Part shown: piece after piece, positions 7,299 through 15,432 of the stretch
Layout of the letters: each line of letters starts with the position of its first letter
Position numbering within the stretch: position 1 is the stretch's first letter
Assembly: GCA_000383715.1 (NCBI GenBank)
Contig: KB911840.1
Coordinates: forward strand, 1-64,000
DNA length: 64,000 nucleotides
Source of the DNA: Verrucomicrobia bacterium SCGC AAA164-E04
GTDB lineage: Bacteria > Verrucomicrobiota > Verrucomicrobiia > Limisphaerales > AAA164-E04
Reading direction: 5' to 3'
Position numbers and translations under genes: made by a program
Notes under the pieces: model-generated
The model's database searches: none
Told to the model about the DNA's origin: nothing
What the model saw: the letters and a program-made list of their open reading frames with translations, nothing else

Positions 7299-7684
7299 TG
7301 AAGGCGCTTCTGGATACTCATACGGCTCTTTTCGCTTGGGGGGCTCGCTCCAGATTGTCAAAACCTGCTCTACAATTCATCGAAGCAAAGGAGAACCAGC
7401 TTGTTTTTAGTCAGGTTTCAACCATCGAAATCGCGCTAAAACACAAAATGGGTAAACTTGATTTACCAATTGCCCCTGTAGATTGTGTATTGTCTCGTGT
7501 GCAATGGTTAGGTTTTGAATATGTCACCATAGACGAAATGGATATTGCTGTTATTGGGAAGCTTCCTCCCCCACATCGTGATCCTTTTGATTGGTTGTTG
7601 CTGGCCACTGCACGTCGCCTTAGGTTGCCCATTATAAGCTGTGATAAAGCTTTTGAGAAATATCCTGTTGAACTGATTTGGTAG
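7298..7684 (+). CDS. VapC-type PIN-domain toxin
   Basis: The 128-residue PIN domain has the acidic residues expected of these Mg-dependent RNases: Asp in KALLDTHTALFAW, Glu in STIEIALKHKMGK, and Asp residues in HRDPFDWLLLATA and ISCDKAFEKY. The ATG at 7298 is preferred to a TTG one codon earlier because it overlaps the antitoxin stop (TGATG). This is the best-preserved TA pair of the window, with doubt only about the antitoxin start. A decayed relative lies at 15026-15345. Confidence 0.85.
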   Translation: MKALLDTHTALFAWGARSRLSKPALQFIEAKENQLVFSQVSTIEIALKHKMGKLDLPIAPVDCVLSRVQWLGFEYVTIDEMDIAVIGKLPPPHRDPFDWLLLATARRLRLPIISCDKAFEKYPVELIW

Positions 7685-7726
7685 CGGTTGAGCCAAACCA
7701 AATGATTAATCATTTATTATAGAAAA

Positions 7727-8818
7727 ATGCCAATTATTGATATCATCGCGGGGGCTCGGCCCAATTTTATGAAGATCGCGCCGATTATTCGGGCGATCAA
7801 GCAATCTCAGTCTTCTGGTGGAAAGCTGGGCCATCGCCTCGTGCATACGGGGCAACATTATGACGAGCGCATGTCCTCGAGTTTTTTCAAGCAATTGGGG
7901 ATTCCTGATCCGGATATCAACCTTGAGGTGGGTTCAGGCACTCAGGCGGAACAGACGGCAAAGATCATGATGCGTTACGAGGCGTTGCTTTTGGAGAACC
8001 CTTCCAAGCTTTGCCTGGTGGTAGGGGATGTGACGAGTACCATGGCCTGTGCGATTGCTGCTCAGAAGCTGTGTATTCCGGTGGCGCATGTGGAGGCAGG
8101 GATTCGATCGGGTGATTGGTCCATGCCGGAGGAGATCAATCGCATGGTGACGGATTCGATCACCAATTACTTTTTCACCACCAGTCAATACGCGAATAAC
8201 AACCTCAAGGCATCCGGTGTTTCCGATGACAGAATCTTTTTCGTCGGGAATACGATGATCGATACCCTGTTGCATGAGATGGATCGGTTATCGGCTCCGG
8301 ATTGTTTTGAGTCTTTGGGGTTGGAGAATGGGAATTATATCGTGCTAACCCTGCATCGTCCCGCCAATGTGGATGCCGAACAAGATCTGAGCGTAACCTT
8401 GGAGGCGATCATGCAGCATGCGGGTTCTCTGCCGGTTGTCTTTCCGGTTCATCCTCGTACGGCAAAGCAGTTGGAACATATCCACACGGCATGGGACCAT
8501 TTACATTGTGTAGAGCCTTTGCCCTACCTTCAGTTTAATTATTTGGTGAAGCATGCTAAAGCCGTTATCACGGACTCCGGAGGGATCACCGAGGAGACGA
8601 CGGTGATGGGGATTCCTTGCATGACCTTGCGCGATTCTACCGAGCGACCTGAAACCGTGGACGTTGGAACCAACGAATTGATCGGGACCAACCCTGAACG
8701 CATTCCGCCAGCCATGGAACGGCTGCTTTCCGGGCAGTGGAAGAAGGGGGCGATTCCTGAAAAGTGGGATGGCAAGGCGGCGGAACGCATTGTGGAAGTG
8801 CTTGAGAGGTGTGTTTGA
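7727..8818 (+). CDS. wecB: UDP-N-acetylglucosamine 2-epimerase (non-hydrolysing)
   Basis: The 363-residue enzyme interconverts UDP-GlcNAc and UDP-ManNAc for cell-surface glycans. The family signatures are all present: GARPNFMK, TGQHYDERM, GDVTSTMACA, HVEAGIRSG, PEEINR, TLHRPANVD, FPVHPRT and TDSGGITEE. Its length is normal. It stands among TA debris, 40 bases after the VapC gene, with no other wec gene next to it. A GxxExxY gene follows after 25 bases and may be co-transcribed. Confidence 0.95.
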   Translation: MPIIDIIAGARPNFMKIAPIIRAIKQSQSSGGKLGHRLVHTGQHYDERMSSSFFKQLGIPDPDINLEVGSGTQAEQTAKIMMRYEALLLENPSKLCLVVGDVTSTMACAIAAQKLCIPVAHVEAGIRSGDWSMPEEINRMVTDSITNYFFTTSQYANNNLKASGVSDDRIFFVGNTMIDTLLHEMDRLSAPDCFESLGLENGNYIVLTLHRPANVDAEQDLSVTLEAIMQHAGSLPVVFPVHPRTAKQLEHIHTAWDHLHCVEPLPYLQFNYLVKHAKAVITDSGGITEETTVMGIPCMTLRDSTERPETVDVGTNELIGTNPERIPPAMERLLSGQWKKGAIPEKWDGKAAERIVEVLERCV

Positions 8819-8843
8819 GTGTGAAGATCTGAGCAACATAAGC

Positions 8844-9215
8844 ATGACGGATCGAGAACTAACCGAGAAAGTCATTGGTTGCGCGATTGAAGTTCATCGG
8901 GTTTTGGGCCCAGGTTTGTTGGAGTCGACTTATCAACATTGCCTGGCACATGAACTGAGTCTCCATGGGATTTTGTTTGATGTGGAAGCGGTTTTGCCTG
9001 TCGATTATAAGGGCAAGAAACTGGATTGTGGGTATCGTTTGGATTTGGTGATGTACGATCGGTTGATTGTTGAGTTAAAGGCAGTTGATGAGGTAACGGG
9101 TTTGCATCGGGCTCAATTGATGACTTATTTGAAGTTGGCCAAAATCGAGGTGGGTTTACTCATTAATTTCAATGTCACTCGCTTGGTGGATGGGGTTTGT
9201 CGTATTCGGGTTTGA
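8844..9215 (+). CDS. GxxExxY family protein (PDDEXK-like)
   Basis: The 123-residue protein has the hallmark GPGLLESTYQHCLAHEL (GxxExxY), then a DCGYRLDLVM strand and IVELKAV, which fit a PDDEXK-nuclease-like core (D...E.K). The function of the family is unknown. The start at 8844 is chosen because the open frame before it lies within wecB. A dispersed repeat begins seven bases after the stop. Confidence 0.85.
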   Translation: MTDRELTEKVIGCAIEVHRVLGPGLLESTYQHCLAHELSLHGILFDVEAVLPVDYKGKKLDCGYRLDLVMYDRLIVELKAVDEVTGLHRAQLMTYLKLAKIEVGLLINFNVTRLVDGVCRIRV

Positions 9216-9221
9216 TTTTTG

Positions 9222-9350
9222 TTTTCACCACCCGTCCCGCTGCACGTGACTAGAGGACACAGAGGTTCGAGAGAGAAAGAAGGGGAGTTGATGTATTATT
9301 TCAGCTCATTTTTCAAATGTTCTGAAATAATACATCAAAGTGTCAGCCTG
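9222..9350 (+). repeat. Dispersed repeat, copy 3, with long hairpin
   Basis: The left box (9222-9264) is followed by a hairpin with 17-base perfect arms, 9288-9304 and 9322-9338. The arm sequence differs from copies 1 and 2 at two positions, and both changes are matched on the other arm: T9292-A9334 and A9295-T9331. The GTTCTGGCGAA loop is replaced. GTGTCAGCCTGCCG follows. No inverted right box was found. Confidence 0.8.
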
Positions 9351-9411
9351 CCGTTACCAAGGTGGTTTTGGAGATTATCGAGACTTCAGATCCAATGGGC
9401 CATGATGAGTT

Positions 9412-9492
9412 TTGAGTGCTTCGGTCGCTTTTTTCGAGGTTGGATACGGAGATGAGGAACCGGATTATTCCAATGAGGGCAAGCCTCTCTGA
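9412..9492 (+). pseudogene. Remnant of an antitoxin before the MazF-type toxin
   Basis: The frame ending at 9492, five bases before the toxin start, reads FFEVGYGDEEPDYSNEGKPL. This acidic tail resembles the end of an antitoxin, but stop codons close the frame upstream at 9406 and no DNA-binding domain is present. The dispersed repeat (9222-9350) sits where the N-terminal part would be expected. The assignment rests mainly on position. Confidence 0.35.
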
Positions 9493-9497
9493 ATCCT

Positions 9498-9857
9498 ATG
9501 GTCGCGGAGGGGGATATCATTCTTGCATCACTGCCGCAGTCTGATGGAACGTTGAAACTGCGTCCTGTGCTACTTTTGCGGAGACTGCCAGGGTTTGGCG
9601 ATTTTCTTGTTTGTGGTATTAGTTCACAATTACGACAAGCCGTTGAGGATTTTGATTTGGTTCTGATGGAGTCTTCACCTGATTTTCAAGTTACTGGGCT
9701 GAAGGTTGCGTCGTTTTTTAGGCTCACCCACCTGGCGGTCTTGCCCTCCGAACGCATGAAGAGGCTGTTGGGGGTCCTTTCGTCAGATTACGTGCAAATG
9801 CTGCAAACCCGATTGTCATCCTATCTAATTCAAAAAAACTCCCATATGCTTGATTAA
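9498..9857 (+). CDS. MazF/PemK-type mRNA interferase toxin
   Basis: The 119-residue protein has the MazF/PemK plan: EGDIILASLPQSDGTLKLRPVL at the start with the RP.L element, then CGISSQL and a strand with LKVASFFRLTHLAVL. The family cleaves mRNA at short sequences. The frame is complete but the antitoxin before it is reduced to a short tail (9412-9492), so it is either unchecked, inactive or controlled in trans. Confidence 0.8.
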   Translation: MVAEGDIILASLPQSDGTLKLRPVLLLRRLPGFGDFLVCGISSQLRQAVEDFDLVLMESSPDFQVTGLKVASFFRLTHLAVLPSERMKRLLGVLSSDYVQMLQTRLSSYLIQKNSHMLD

Positions 9858-9859
9858 CT

Positions 9860-10002
9860 TGGCGCTCAGTAGCAAGTATTTTACCAAAGGTTCGTGTCAT
9901 GGTGGTTGTCCCTGCTTGACTTGATCCGAGCAAGGCAAGCATAGGACAATCCACCAAGCGCTTCTTTATACGGTCTTGATATTCTTCTCTTGGCAGGATC
10001 AC
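9860..10002 (-). pseudogene. N-terminal fragment of an AAA-family ATPase
   Basis: Reading from 10002, MILPREEYQDRIKKRL and MLALLGSSQAGTTTM resemble the start of AAA ATPases of the DUF4143-associated type, whose P-loop is normally G(P)RQ.GKTTL. Here the P-loop Lys is Thr. Similarity fades near 9860, at the 3' end of the MazF-type gene, and nothing of the rest of the protein is present. This is a dead fragment. The bases from 10003 to 10128 hold nothing recognised. Confidence 0.55.
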
Positions 10003-10128
10003 TACATTGAAAATCTAAAGTGTGAGTTTAGGATTTCCATGTAATTGCTTTGTCTGTAACAGGGAGAGCTTTTTCTCAGGCCAAGATACCTCGAGATTTT
10101 TGGGGTAGTCCGGATCATCGCTAGTCTT

Positions 10129-10280
10129 GTTTTGATGAACCACCCGCTGCGCTAGAGGACATAGAGAAGTTAGAGAGGGAGAAGAAGGATTAAGAATGAG
10201 GGGGGAGTCGAAGTTTTATTACAGCCAGTTCTGGCGAACAAACTGAAATAAAACTTCAAGCTATCAGCCTGCCGGCAGCT
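10129..10280 (+). repeat. Dispersed repeat, copy 4, with long hairpin
   Basis: The box (10129-10166) is followed by a hairpin with core arms near 10210-10220 and 10247-10257, one internal mismatch and the loop GTTCTGGCGAA. The test pair is A10212-T10255, so all four copies differ at this position yet stay paired. The short palindrome GCCTGCCGGCAGC follows. No inverted right box was found. Confidence 0.8.
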
Positions 10281-10336
10281 TAAAAGTAGATGTTGGATGT
10301 TCTTGGCCAACTCAGTCCTGATGAAAATTTGGGACG

Positions 10337-10395
10337 CTTCATTTGTCTTTTGCGTTACATCGAAATACTCCATTCTCCATGTGGCAGGTTCAAGA
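10337..10395 (+). repeat. Duplicated leader upstream of AbrB-type antitoxin, copy B
   Basis: Nearly identical to 5584-5640. It lies 50 bases ahead of the AbrB-type gene at 10445 and probably belongs to the duplicated control region of this TA module. Confidence 0.7.
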
Positions 10396-10444
10396 AAGGC
10401 ATTTTTTGTGGATCAGTGGTAAGGAATGAGGTAATGACATTAAC

Positions 10445-10642
10445 ATGAAAGCGTCGATTACTTCTAAAGGGCAGCTTACGGTTCCCAAGTCAATCAGGGA
10501 TCGTATGGGGCACAGGGCTGGCGATGTTTTAGAGTTTGATGAAAAGCGCATGCGTTCGGTTGCGGGCAGAGGTCGCAAGGACAACGCTCTTTTAAGCAAA
10601 GAACTTCTCGATGACATGCGAGGGCCAGTGGAATTACCATGA
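10445..10642 (+). CDS. AbrB/MazE-type antitoxin
   Basis: The 65-residue protein has the AbrB swapped-hairpin fold signature KASITSKGQLTVPKSIRDRM and the GDVLEFDE strand. Such proteins bind their own promoter and neutralise a partner toxin. The stop overlaps the start of a VapC-like frame by four bases (ATGA, 10639-10642), the usual coupling. That toxin is cut short. A truncated sister gene is at 5694. Confidence 0.8.
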   Translation: MKASITSKGQLTVPKSIRDRMGHRAGDVLEFDEKRMRSVAGRGRKDNALLSKELLDDMRGPVELP

Positions 10643-10752
10643 TCACGGCCATTGATTCGTCTGCATTGATCGCCGTCTCTCTTGGAGAAGACGGCTTCCG
10701 ATGCGTGGATGGACTTGCTGGTGCAGTTGCGTCAGGAAGGAAGCTCAGCTAA
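10639..10752 (+). pseudogene. Truncated VapC-type toxin
   Basis: The frame starts MITAIDSSALIAVSLGE, the usual PIN-domain N terminus with its first catalytic Asp, but after about 18 residues it loses similarity and stops at 37 residues; a full PIN toxin has 120-140. The end lies five bases from the 3' end of priA, which suggests a deletion that joined the island to the priA gene. Confidence 0.75.
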
Positions 10753-10757
10753 ATGTC

Positions 10758-12992
10758 TCAATGCATGCTGACCGGATCTATGTCAATGATGGTCTGGACA
10801 CCCTCGGGTAGTTTGGTTGATTGATGGATGTCTGCCAGACGGCGGCTGAGTTGCGACATGCTTTTTGTTTTCAGCATGATCTGATAGCGGAAAAAGTTTT
10901 CCGCTCTTTCCAAGGGGGCGGGTGAGGGGCCGGCAAGTGCCAGATCCTTGATCTCCTCCCTGATAGCTTCAATCACCGATTTCAGGTGAGTGCCGCTCAT
11001 TTTGAGTTTTTCTTCATTCTTCCCCTTTAAGGTAATCATTGCCATGCGAGAGGTGGGTGGATATTCGGTATCTTTTCTGAATTCCATTTCCTGCTCGTAA
11101 AATCCCAGGTAGTCGTGGCGCCTTGCATATTGTATGGCGGCATGAAATGGCGTGAATGATTGCACAAATACATCTCCTTCCACTTCCCCGCGTCCTGCGC
11201 GTCCTGCGACTTGTGTGAGCAATTGGAAGGTTCGTTCTCCCGCTCGAAAATCCGGCATGTGTAGGCTCAGGTCGGCATAGATAATCCCCACCAAAGTGAC
11301 ATTGGGAAAATGGAGCCCTTTGGCAATCATTTGTGTGCCAATTAAGACGTCGATTTTCCCCAGCCTGAATGCGGTCAGGATCTTCTTGTAATCTTCCTTT
11401 TTCTTCAGCGTGTCCGAATCCATTCTTTGAATCCCTGCCTTTGGGAACAATAACTTCAAGGTGTCCTCCACCTTTTCCGTTCCAATGCCCGCATACCTGA
11501 TTTCGTAGCTCCGGCATGTTTCCACCGGGCAGCATTTGGGTGCTCTTTGATCGTGACCGCAAATGTGACAGCGGAGTCGCTGATCGCGTCGGTGGTAGGT
11601 CATCGAGATGCTGCAATTGGGGCACCCGGCTACATAACCACATGTGGGACACTGCATGGAAGAGGCATAACCACGGCGATTGAGGAAGAGCATGGTTTGT
11701 TCGCCTTTTTCAATGCGCTGCTGGATGGCTTCTCTCAATTGCTGTGAAAGGATGGGAATGCCTTTTTCTTTGCTGGCTTCGCTCCGCATGTCAATGACCC
11801 GAACCCATGGCATGGTCTTGTTGTCGGCGCGAGTCGGCATTTCCAGAAGACGGTATTTGCCTTTTTGAGTATTGTAATAAGTTTCCATGGAAGGCGTGGC
11901 GGATCCCAGGATGACAACCGCCTTCTCCCGCTGTGCACGCACCACGGCCACATCTCTGGCGTGATACCGGGGTGCTTCCTCCTGTTTGTAGGAGTGTTCG
12001 TGTTCCTCGTCTACAATGATGAGCCCCAAGGGGTCGATGGGGGCGAAGACCGCGCTGCGTGCCCCGATAACGATGCGAGCTCGTCCTTCCTTGATCTTGT
12101 GCCATTCATCGTGTCGCTCACCTTCAGACAGATGACTGTGCAGCACGGCTACCAGGGTTTGGTATTTTCCGGATGAAAAGCGTGCCTTGAATCGTTCGAC
12201 GGTTTGCGGGGTCAGAGAGATTTCGGGGACAAGGACAATGGCTCCTTTCCCTTGTTCAAGGGCGTGCTGAATGGCCTGAAGATAAACTTCTGTTTTTCCA
12301 CTGCCGGTGACACCATGGAGCAGGAACACGTTGGATTGCTTGGCGGCTTCCTCATAATTCATCGCCTTCAGAACGGCATCCATGGAGGTTTTCTGTTCCT
12401 GATTCAGTTCCAGAGGTTCGGTGGGGACGATGTGTTCGTGGGCATAGGGATCGCGCTCGATGACCTCACGGCTGATCAGTGCCACGCCCGCACTTTCGAG
12501 TTTCTTGACGGTGGCTTGGGTGGATTGAGTCATTTTCAGGAATTCCTGAAGTGGCAGTTCCTTCCATTCCCTGAGCACCGCATTCAATTCTTCCTGACGT
12601 TTTGTGAGCTTTGAAGGAGAACCCACGGGTTCAATGGAGCGGACATAGAGTTGCTTTTTCCATCCCTCCTTTTCTTTCCGAACAGAAACAGGCAGCACAC
12701 TCTTGAGTGCCGTTTCCACAGGGCAGCAGTAATAACCGGCCATCCACCGTGCCAATTCAAGGACTTTGGGAGTGACGAAACTCCCTTTACCAACCACGCC
12801 CAGGATGGGTTTGAGCTTGGCATGCTCCGACTGCGCAGGAAGACCGGTGACCACCCCCATCACCTTGCGAGGGCCAAAGGGCACCTTCACGCGCGAACCT
12901 ATCTCGACACGGTCCTGGAATTCTTCGGGCACGAGGTAATCAAACTCCTTGCGAAGTGCGATTTCCAGCGTGACGCGTGCGATCATGGACAT
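10758..12992 (-). CDS. priA: Primosomal protein N', replication restart helicase
   Basis: The 744-residue PriA reloads the replicative helicase at stalled forks. It has an N-terminal DNA-binding domain (RVTLEIALRKEFDYLVPEEF), Walker A HGVTGSGKTEVYL, the Walker B box DEEHEHSYK, two zinc-binding clusters of CxxC pairs around CPTCGYVAGCPNC and CHICGH, and the helicase motif VAGRAGRGEVEGD. The length is typical. Its 3' end lies directly at the edge of the TA island. CGCAGAGACGCAGAGACGC, a simple repeat seen in many bacteria, lies just upstream of the start (13001-13019). Confidence 0.96.
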   Translation of the reverse strand: MSMIARVTLEIALRKEFDYLVPEEFQDRVEIGSRVKVPFGPRKVMGVVTGLPAQSEHAKLKPILGVVGKGSFVTPKVLELARWMAGYYCCPVETALKSVLPVSVRKEKEGWKKQLYVRSIEPVGSPSKLTKRQEELNAVLREWKELPLQEFLKMTQSTQATVKKLESAGVALISREVIERDPYAHEHIVPTEPLELNQEQKTSMDAVLKAMNYEEAAKQSNVFLLHGVTGSGKTEVYLQAIQHALEQGKGAIVLVPEISLTPQTVERFKARFSSGKYQTLVAVLHSHLSEGERHDEWHKIKEGRARIVIGARSAVFAPIDPLGLIIVDEEHEHSYKQEEAPRYHARDVAVVRAQREKAVVILGSATPSMETYYNTQKGKYRLLEMPTRADNKTMPWVRVIDMRSEASKEKGIPILSQQLREAIQQRIEKGEQTMLFLNRRGYASSMQCPTCGYVAGCPNCSISMTYHRRDQRLRCHICGHDQRAPKCCPVETCRSYEIRYAGIGTEKVEDTLKLLFPKAGIQRMDSDTLKKKEDYKKILTAFRLGKIDVLIGTQMIAKGLHFPNVTLVGIIYADLSLHMPDFRAGERTFQLLTQVAGRAGRGEVEGDVFVQSFTPFHAAIQYARRHDYLGFYEQEMEFRKDTEYPPTSRMAMITLKGKNEEKLKMSGTHLKSVIEAIREEIKDLALAGPSPAPLERAENFFRYQIMLKTKSMSQLSRRLADIHQSTKLPEGVQTIIDIDPVSMH

Positions 12993-13147
12993 GTTTTCTC
13001 ACGCAGAGACGCAGAGACGCAAAGGTTTTCTTTCCGTAGGGAAAGTTTAGCTTCGAAGTTATTGCCATAAATTTAACTTGTCTGCTTGACCTTTTTCATA
13101 AAGTTTGCAGACTACGCTGCCCTACTGCAGGGTCAAATCTCATTTGT

Positions 13148-14977
13148 ATGAAGCAAAACATTCGTAACATCGCCATCATCGCTCACGTGGATCATGGAAA
13201 AACAACTCTAGTAGACTGTCTATTAAGGCAGTCCGGACTCTTCCGTGATAACCAGGTGGTTGAGGAACGCATGATGGACAGTATGGACCTTGAGCGTGAG
13301 AAGGGAATCACCATCAAGGCGAAGAATGCTTCATATACTTATGGCGATTATCACGTCAATATAGTCGATACTCCCGGCCACGCTGATTTCGGTGGTGAGG
13401 TGGAACGCATCATGAACATGATTGATGGCGTGGTCCTTGTTGTTGATTCCGTGGAAGGTCCGCAGGCTCAGACGCGCTTCGTGCTTCGCAAGGCTCTGGA
13501 ATCGGGTGCCAAGCCCATTGTGGTCATCAACAAGATCGATCGTGAAGGTGCTGTCCCTCATGAAGTGCTGGACAAGCTGTTCGACCTCTTCCTGTCACTC
13601 AATGCGACCGATGATCAATTGGATTTTCCAGTGATCTATGCCAGTGCCAAACAGGGCATTGCGATGAAGGAGCTGGATGATGAGGGCAAGGACATGAAGC
13701 CATTGTTCGAGGCGATCGTGCAGCATACGCCCGCACCGAGGATTCAGCAGTCCGATGATTTCAAACTCCTGATTGCCAATCTCGATTATTCCGATTACCT
13801 CGGCAGGATCGCCTTTGGAAAGATCATCTCCGGCAAGATCACTCTTGGAACCAAGATGATTCGAATTCAAGGCGATGGAACCCGAACAGCCGGCAAGGCC
13901 AGTGCTATTTTCAGTTTTGAAGGGATGAAGCGAATCCAGGTGGAAGAAGCCGGTGCGGGAGATATCATCGGTTTGACTGGCTTCGAAAATGTGGAAATTG
14001 GAGAGACCATCACCGACAATGAGGAAGCGGAGCCGTTACCTTTTGTCCCGGTCGATCCTCCCACCATCTGCATGCAATTCGCGGTCAATGACGGACCTTT
14101 TGCAGGCAAGGATGGAAAATTAGTGACTGCGCGCCACATCAGAGAGCGACTGGTGCGAGAAACACGTACGAATATTTCATTGCGCGTCAACGAAACGGAC
14201 GCTCCCAATATCTTTGATGTGACTGCTCGCGGTGAGATGCAGATTTCCGTCTTGGTCGAGCAGATGCGGCGTGAGGGCTTCGAAGTGCTCGTATCTCGTC
14301 CCGAAGTCATCTACCAACGTTCGCCCGAGGGCAAACTGCTTGAGCCGATCGAAAAGCTTTTTGTCGAGACACCTCAGGAATTCATGGGGCCTGTCCTGGA
14401 GAGTATGGCAAACCGTAAAGGTGACATTACCAACATGGAGCACCGGGCCGACACCATCATTGTCGAAGCCTTGATTCCCATGCGCGGTCTGATTGGTTTT
14501 GAATCCGACCTGGTGAACATGACGCGCGGCATGGGTATTATCAGTCATCTTTTCCATGAATACGATGAAGATCGCGGCGATATCCTGACCCGAAAAACCG
14601 GATCCCTGATCAGCACTGAAACGGGAGAATCCACCGCCTACGCGCTGGACATGGCTCAGCAACGTGGGAAACTTTTGATTGGGCCTGGTGAACAGGTGTA
14701 TGCAGGAATGGTGGTTGGCGAGAATGCCAGGGATCAGGACTTACCGATCAATCCATGCAGGATCAAGAAATTAACCAACTTCCGTTCTTCAGGCGATGGC
14801 AAGGGCGTTCAACTCGAACCTCCCATGCTCCTGAGTCTCGAAAAGGCCATCGAATTCATTGGGCAGGATGAATACGTAGAGGCGACGCCAAATAACTTGC
14901 GTCTCCGTAAGAAAATTCTCTGTGAGCACGCTCGCAAGCGATCCGAATCGACACGTCAGGTCAAGGTGATGGCCTGA
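13148..14977 (+). CDS. typA: Ribosome-associated GTPase TypA/BipA
   Basis: The 609-residue translational GTPase aids ribosome assembly and stress adaptation. G1 is AHVDHGKTTLVD, G2/G3 REKGITIKAKN and DTPGHADFGGEV, and G4 INKIDR. These are followed by EF-G-like domains and the BipA-specific C-terminal domain (GMGIISHLF, RKKILCEHARKR). The length matches the family. It is divergent from priA. Confidence 0.96.
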   Translation: MKQNIRNIAIIAHVDHGKTTLVDCLLRQSGLFRDNQVVEERMMDSMDLEREKGITIKAKNASYTYGDYHVNIVDTPGHADFGGEVERIMNMIDGVVLVVDSVEGPQAQTRFVLRKALESGAKPIVVINKIDREGAVPHEVLDKLFDLFLSLNATDDQLDFPVIYASAKQGIAMKELDDEGKDMKPLFEAIVQHTPAPRIQQSDDFKLLIANLDYSDYLGRIAFGKIISGKITLGTKMIRIQGDGTRTAGKASAIFSFEGMKRIQVEEAGAGDIIGLTGFENVEIGETITDNEEAEPLPFVPVDPPTICMQFAVNDGPFAGKDGKLVTARHIRERLVRETRTNISLRVNETDAPNIFDVTARGEMQISVLVEQMRREGFEVLVSRPEVIYQRSPEGKLLEPIEKLFVETPQEFMGPVLESMANRKGDITNMEHRADTIIVEALIPMRGLIGFESDLVNMTRGMGIISHLFHEYDEDRGDILTRKTGSLISTETGESTAYALDMAQQRGKLLIGPGEQVYAGMVVGENARDQDLPINPCRIKKLTNFRSSGDGKGVQLEPPMLLSLEKAIEFIGQDEYVEATPNNLRLRKKILCEHARKRSESTRQVKVMA

Positions 14978-15025
14978 GCCAGTCTTTTGCCTGCGCTTGA
15001 GGCAGCTACCATTTGTTTTTGTCAT

Positions 15026-15345
15026 TACCAGATAAGATCGATTGGGTACTGCCTGAAGGCTTCGTCTTTTCCGAGTAAAGGAACATTGAGTGTCATCGCT
15101 GTGCATCATGTGTCCATCAAAGGGGGCTCCACGGTGTCGAGGGAGATCGCATAGCTTTAATATGGCTTCATCTTCCAGATAGACGTAGCTGAACCCAAAT
15201 AATTGTACCTTTAAACGGACGTATTCCACCGGTGAAGACTGAAGTTCCATTTTCCCGATCCTGAATTTCAAACCAATTTCCAATGTTGAAATATGGCTGA
15301 GATAGATCGTATGTTCACGATTCAGCAGGATACTTCTTTTCTGTC
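15026..15345 (-). pseudogene. Decayed VapC-type PIN toxin
   Basis: In pieces, the minus strand follows the VapC of 7298-7684: HTIYLSHISTLEIGLKFRIG, then VQLFGFSYVYLEDEAI, and in another frame GKDEAFRQYPIDLIW before a TAA at 15026. The N-terminal Asp region is missing and at least one frameshift lies in the middle. No antitoxin remains. It sits between typA and an unrelated gene, outside the main TA island. Confidence 0.65.
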
Positions 15346-15432
15346 TTTGAATTATTCTTTCCTTTGACGTTCATTTTGCCACACTTTCAGAAAATCAACC
15401 TCGTTTCTACTTTACGGAATGACAGGATACTC

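Noticed and set aside
5552-10373. Minus-strand frames starting MEYFDVTQKTNE in two places
   Set aside because: They lie antisense to the duplicated AbrB leader and are similar only because that leader is duplicated.
1-10750. Chromosomal integron with attC sites and TA cassettes
   Set aside because: The hairpins do not show the GTTRRRY/RYYYAAC core pairs of attC, no integrase gene is in view, and genes lie on both strands.
13001-13019. CGCAGAGACGCAGAGACGC as a CRISPR or binding-site array
   Set aside because: It is a short simple repeat with no spacers and is common in many genomes.
14789-15283. Open frame of 164 codons on the minus strand as an intact gene
   Set aside because: Only its first part resembles a PIN toxin; the natural end (YPIDLIW) is in another frame, and the rest runs into typA. 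It is called as a pseudogene.
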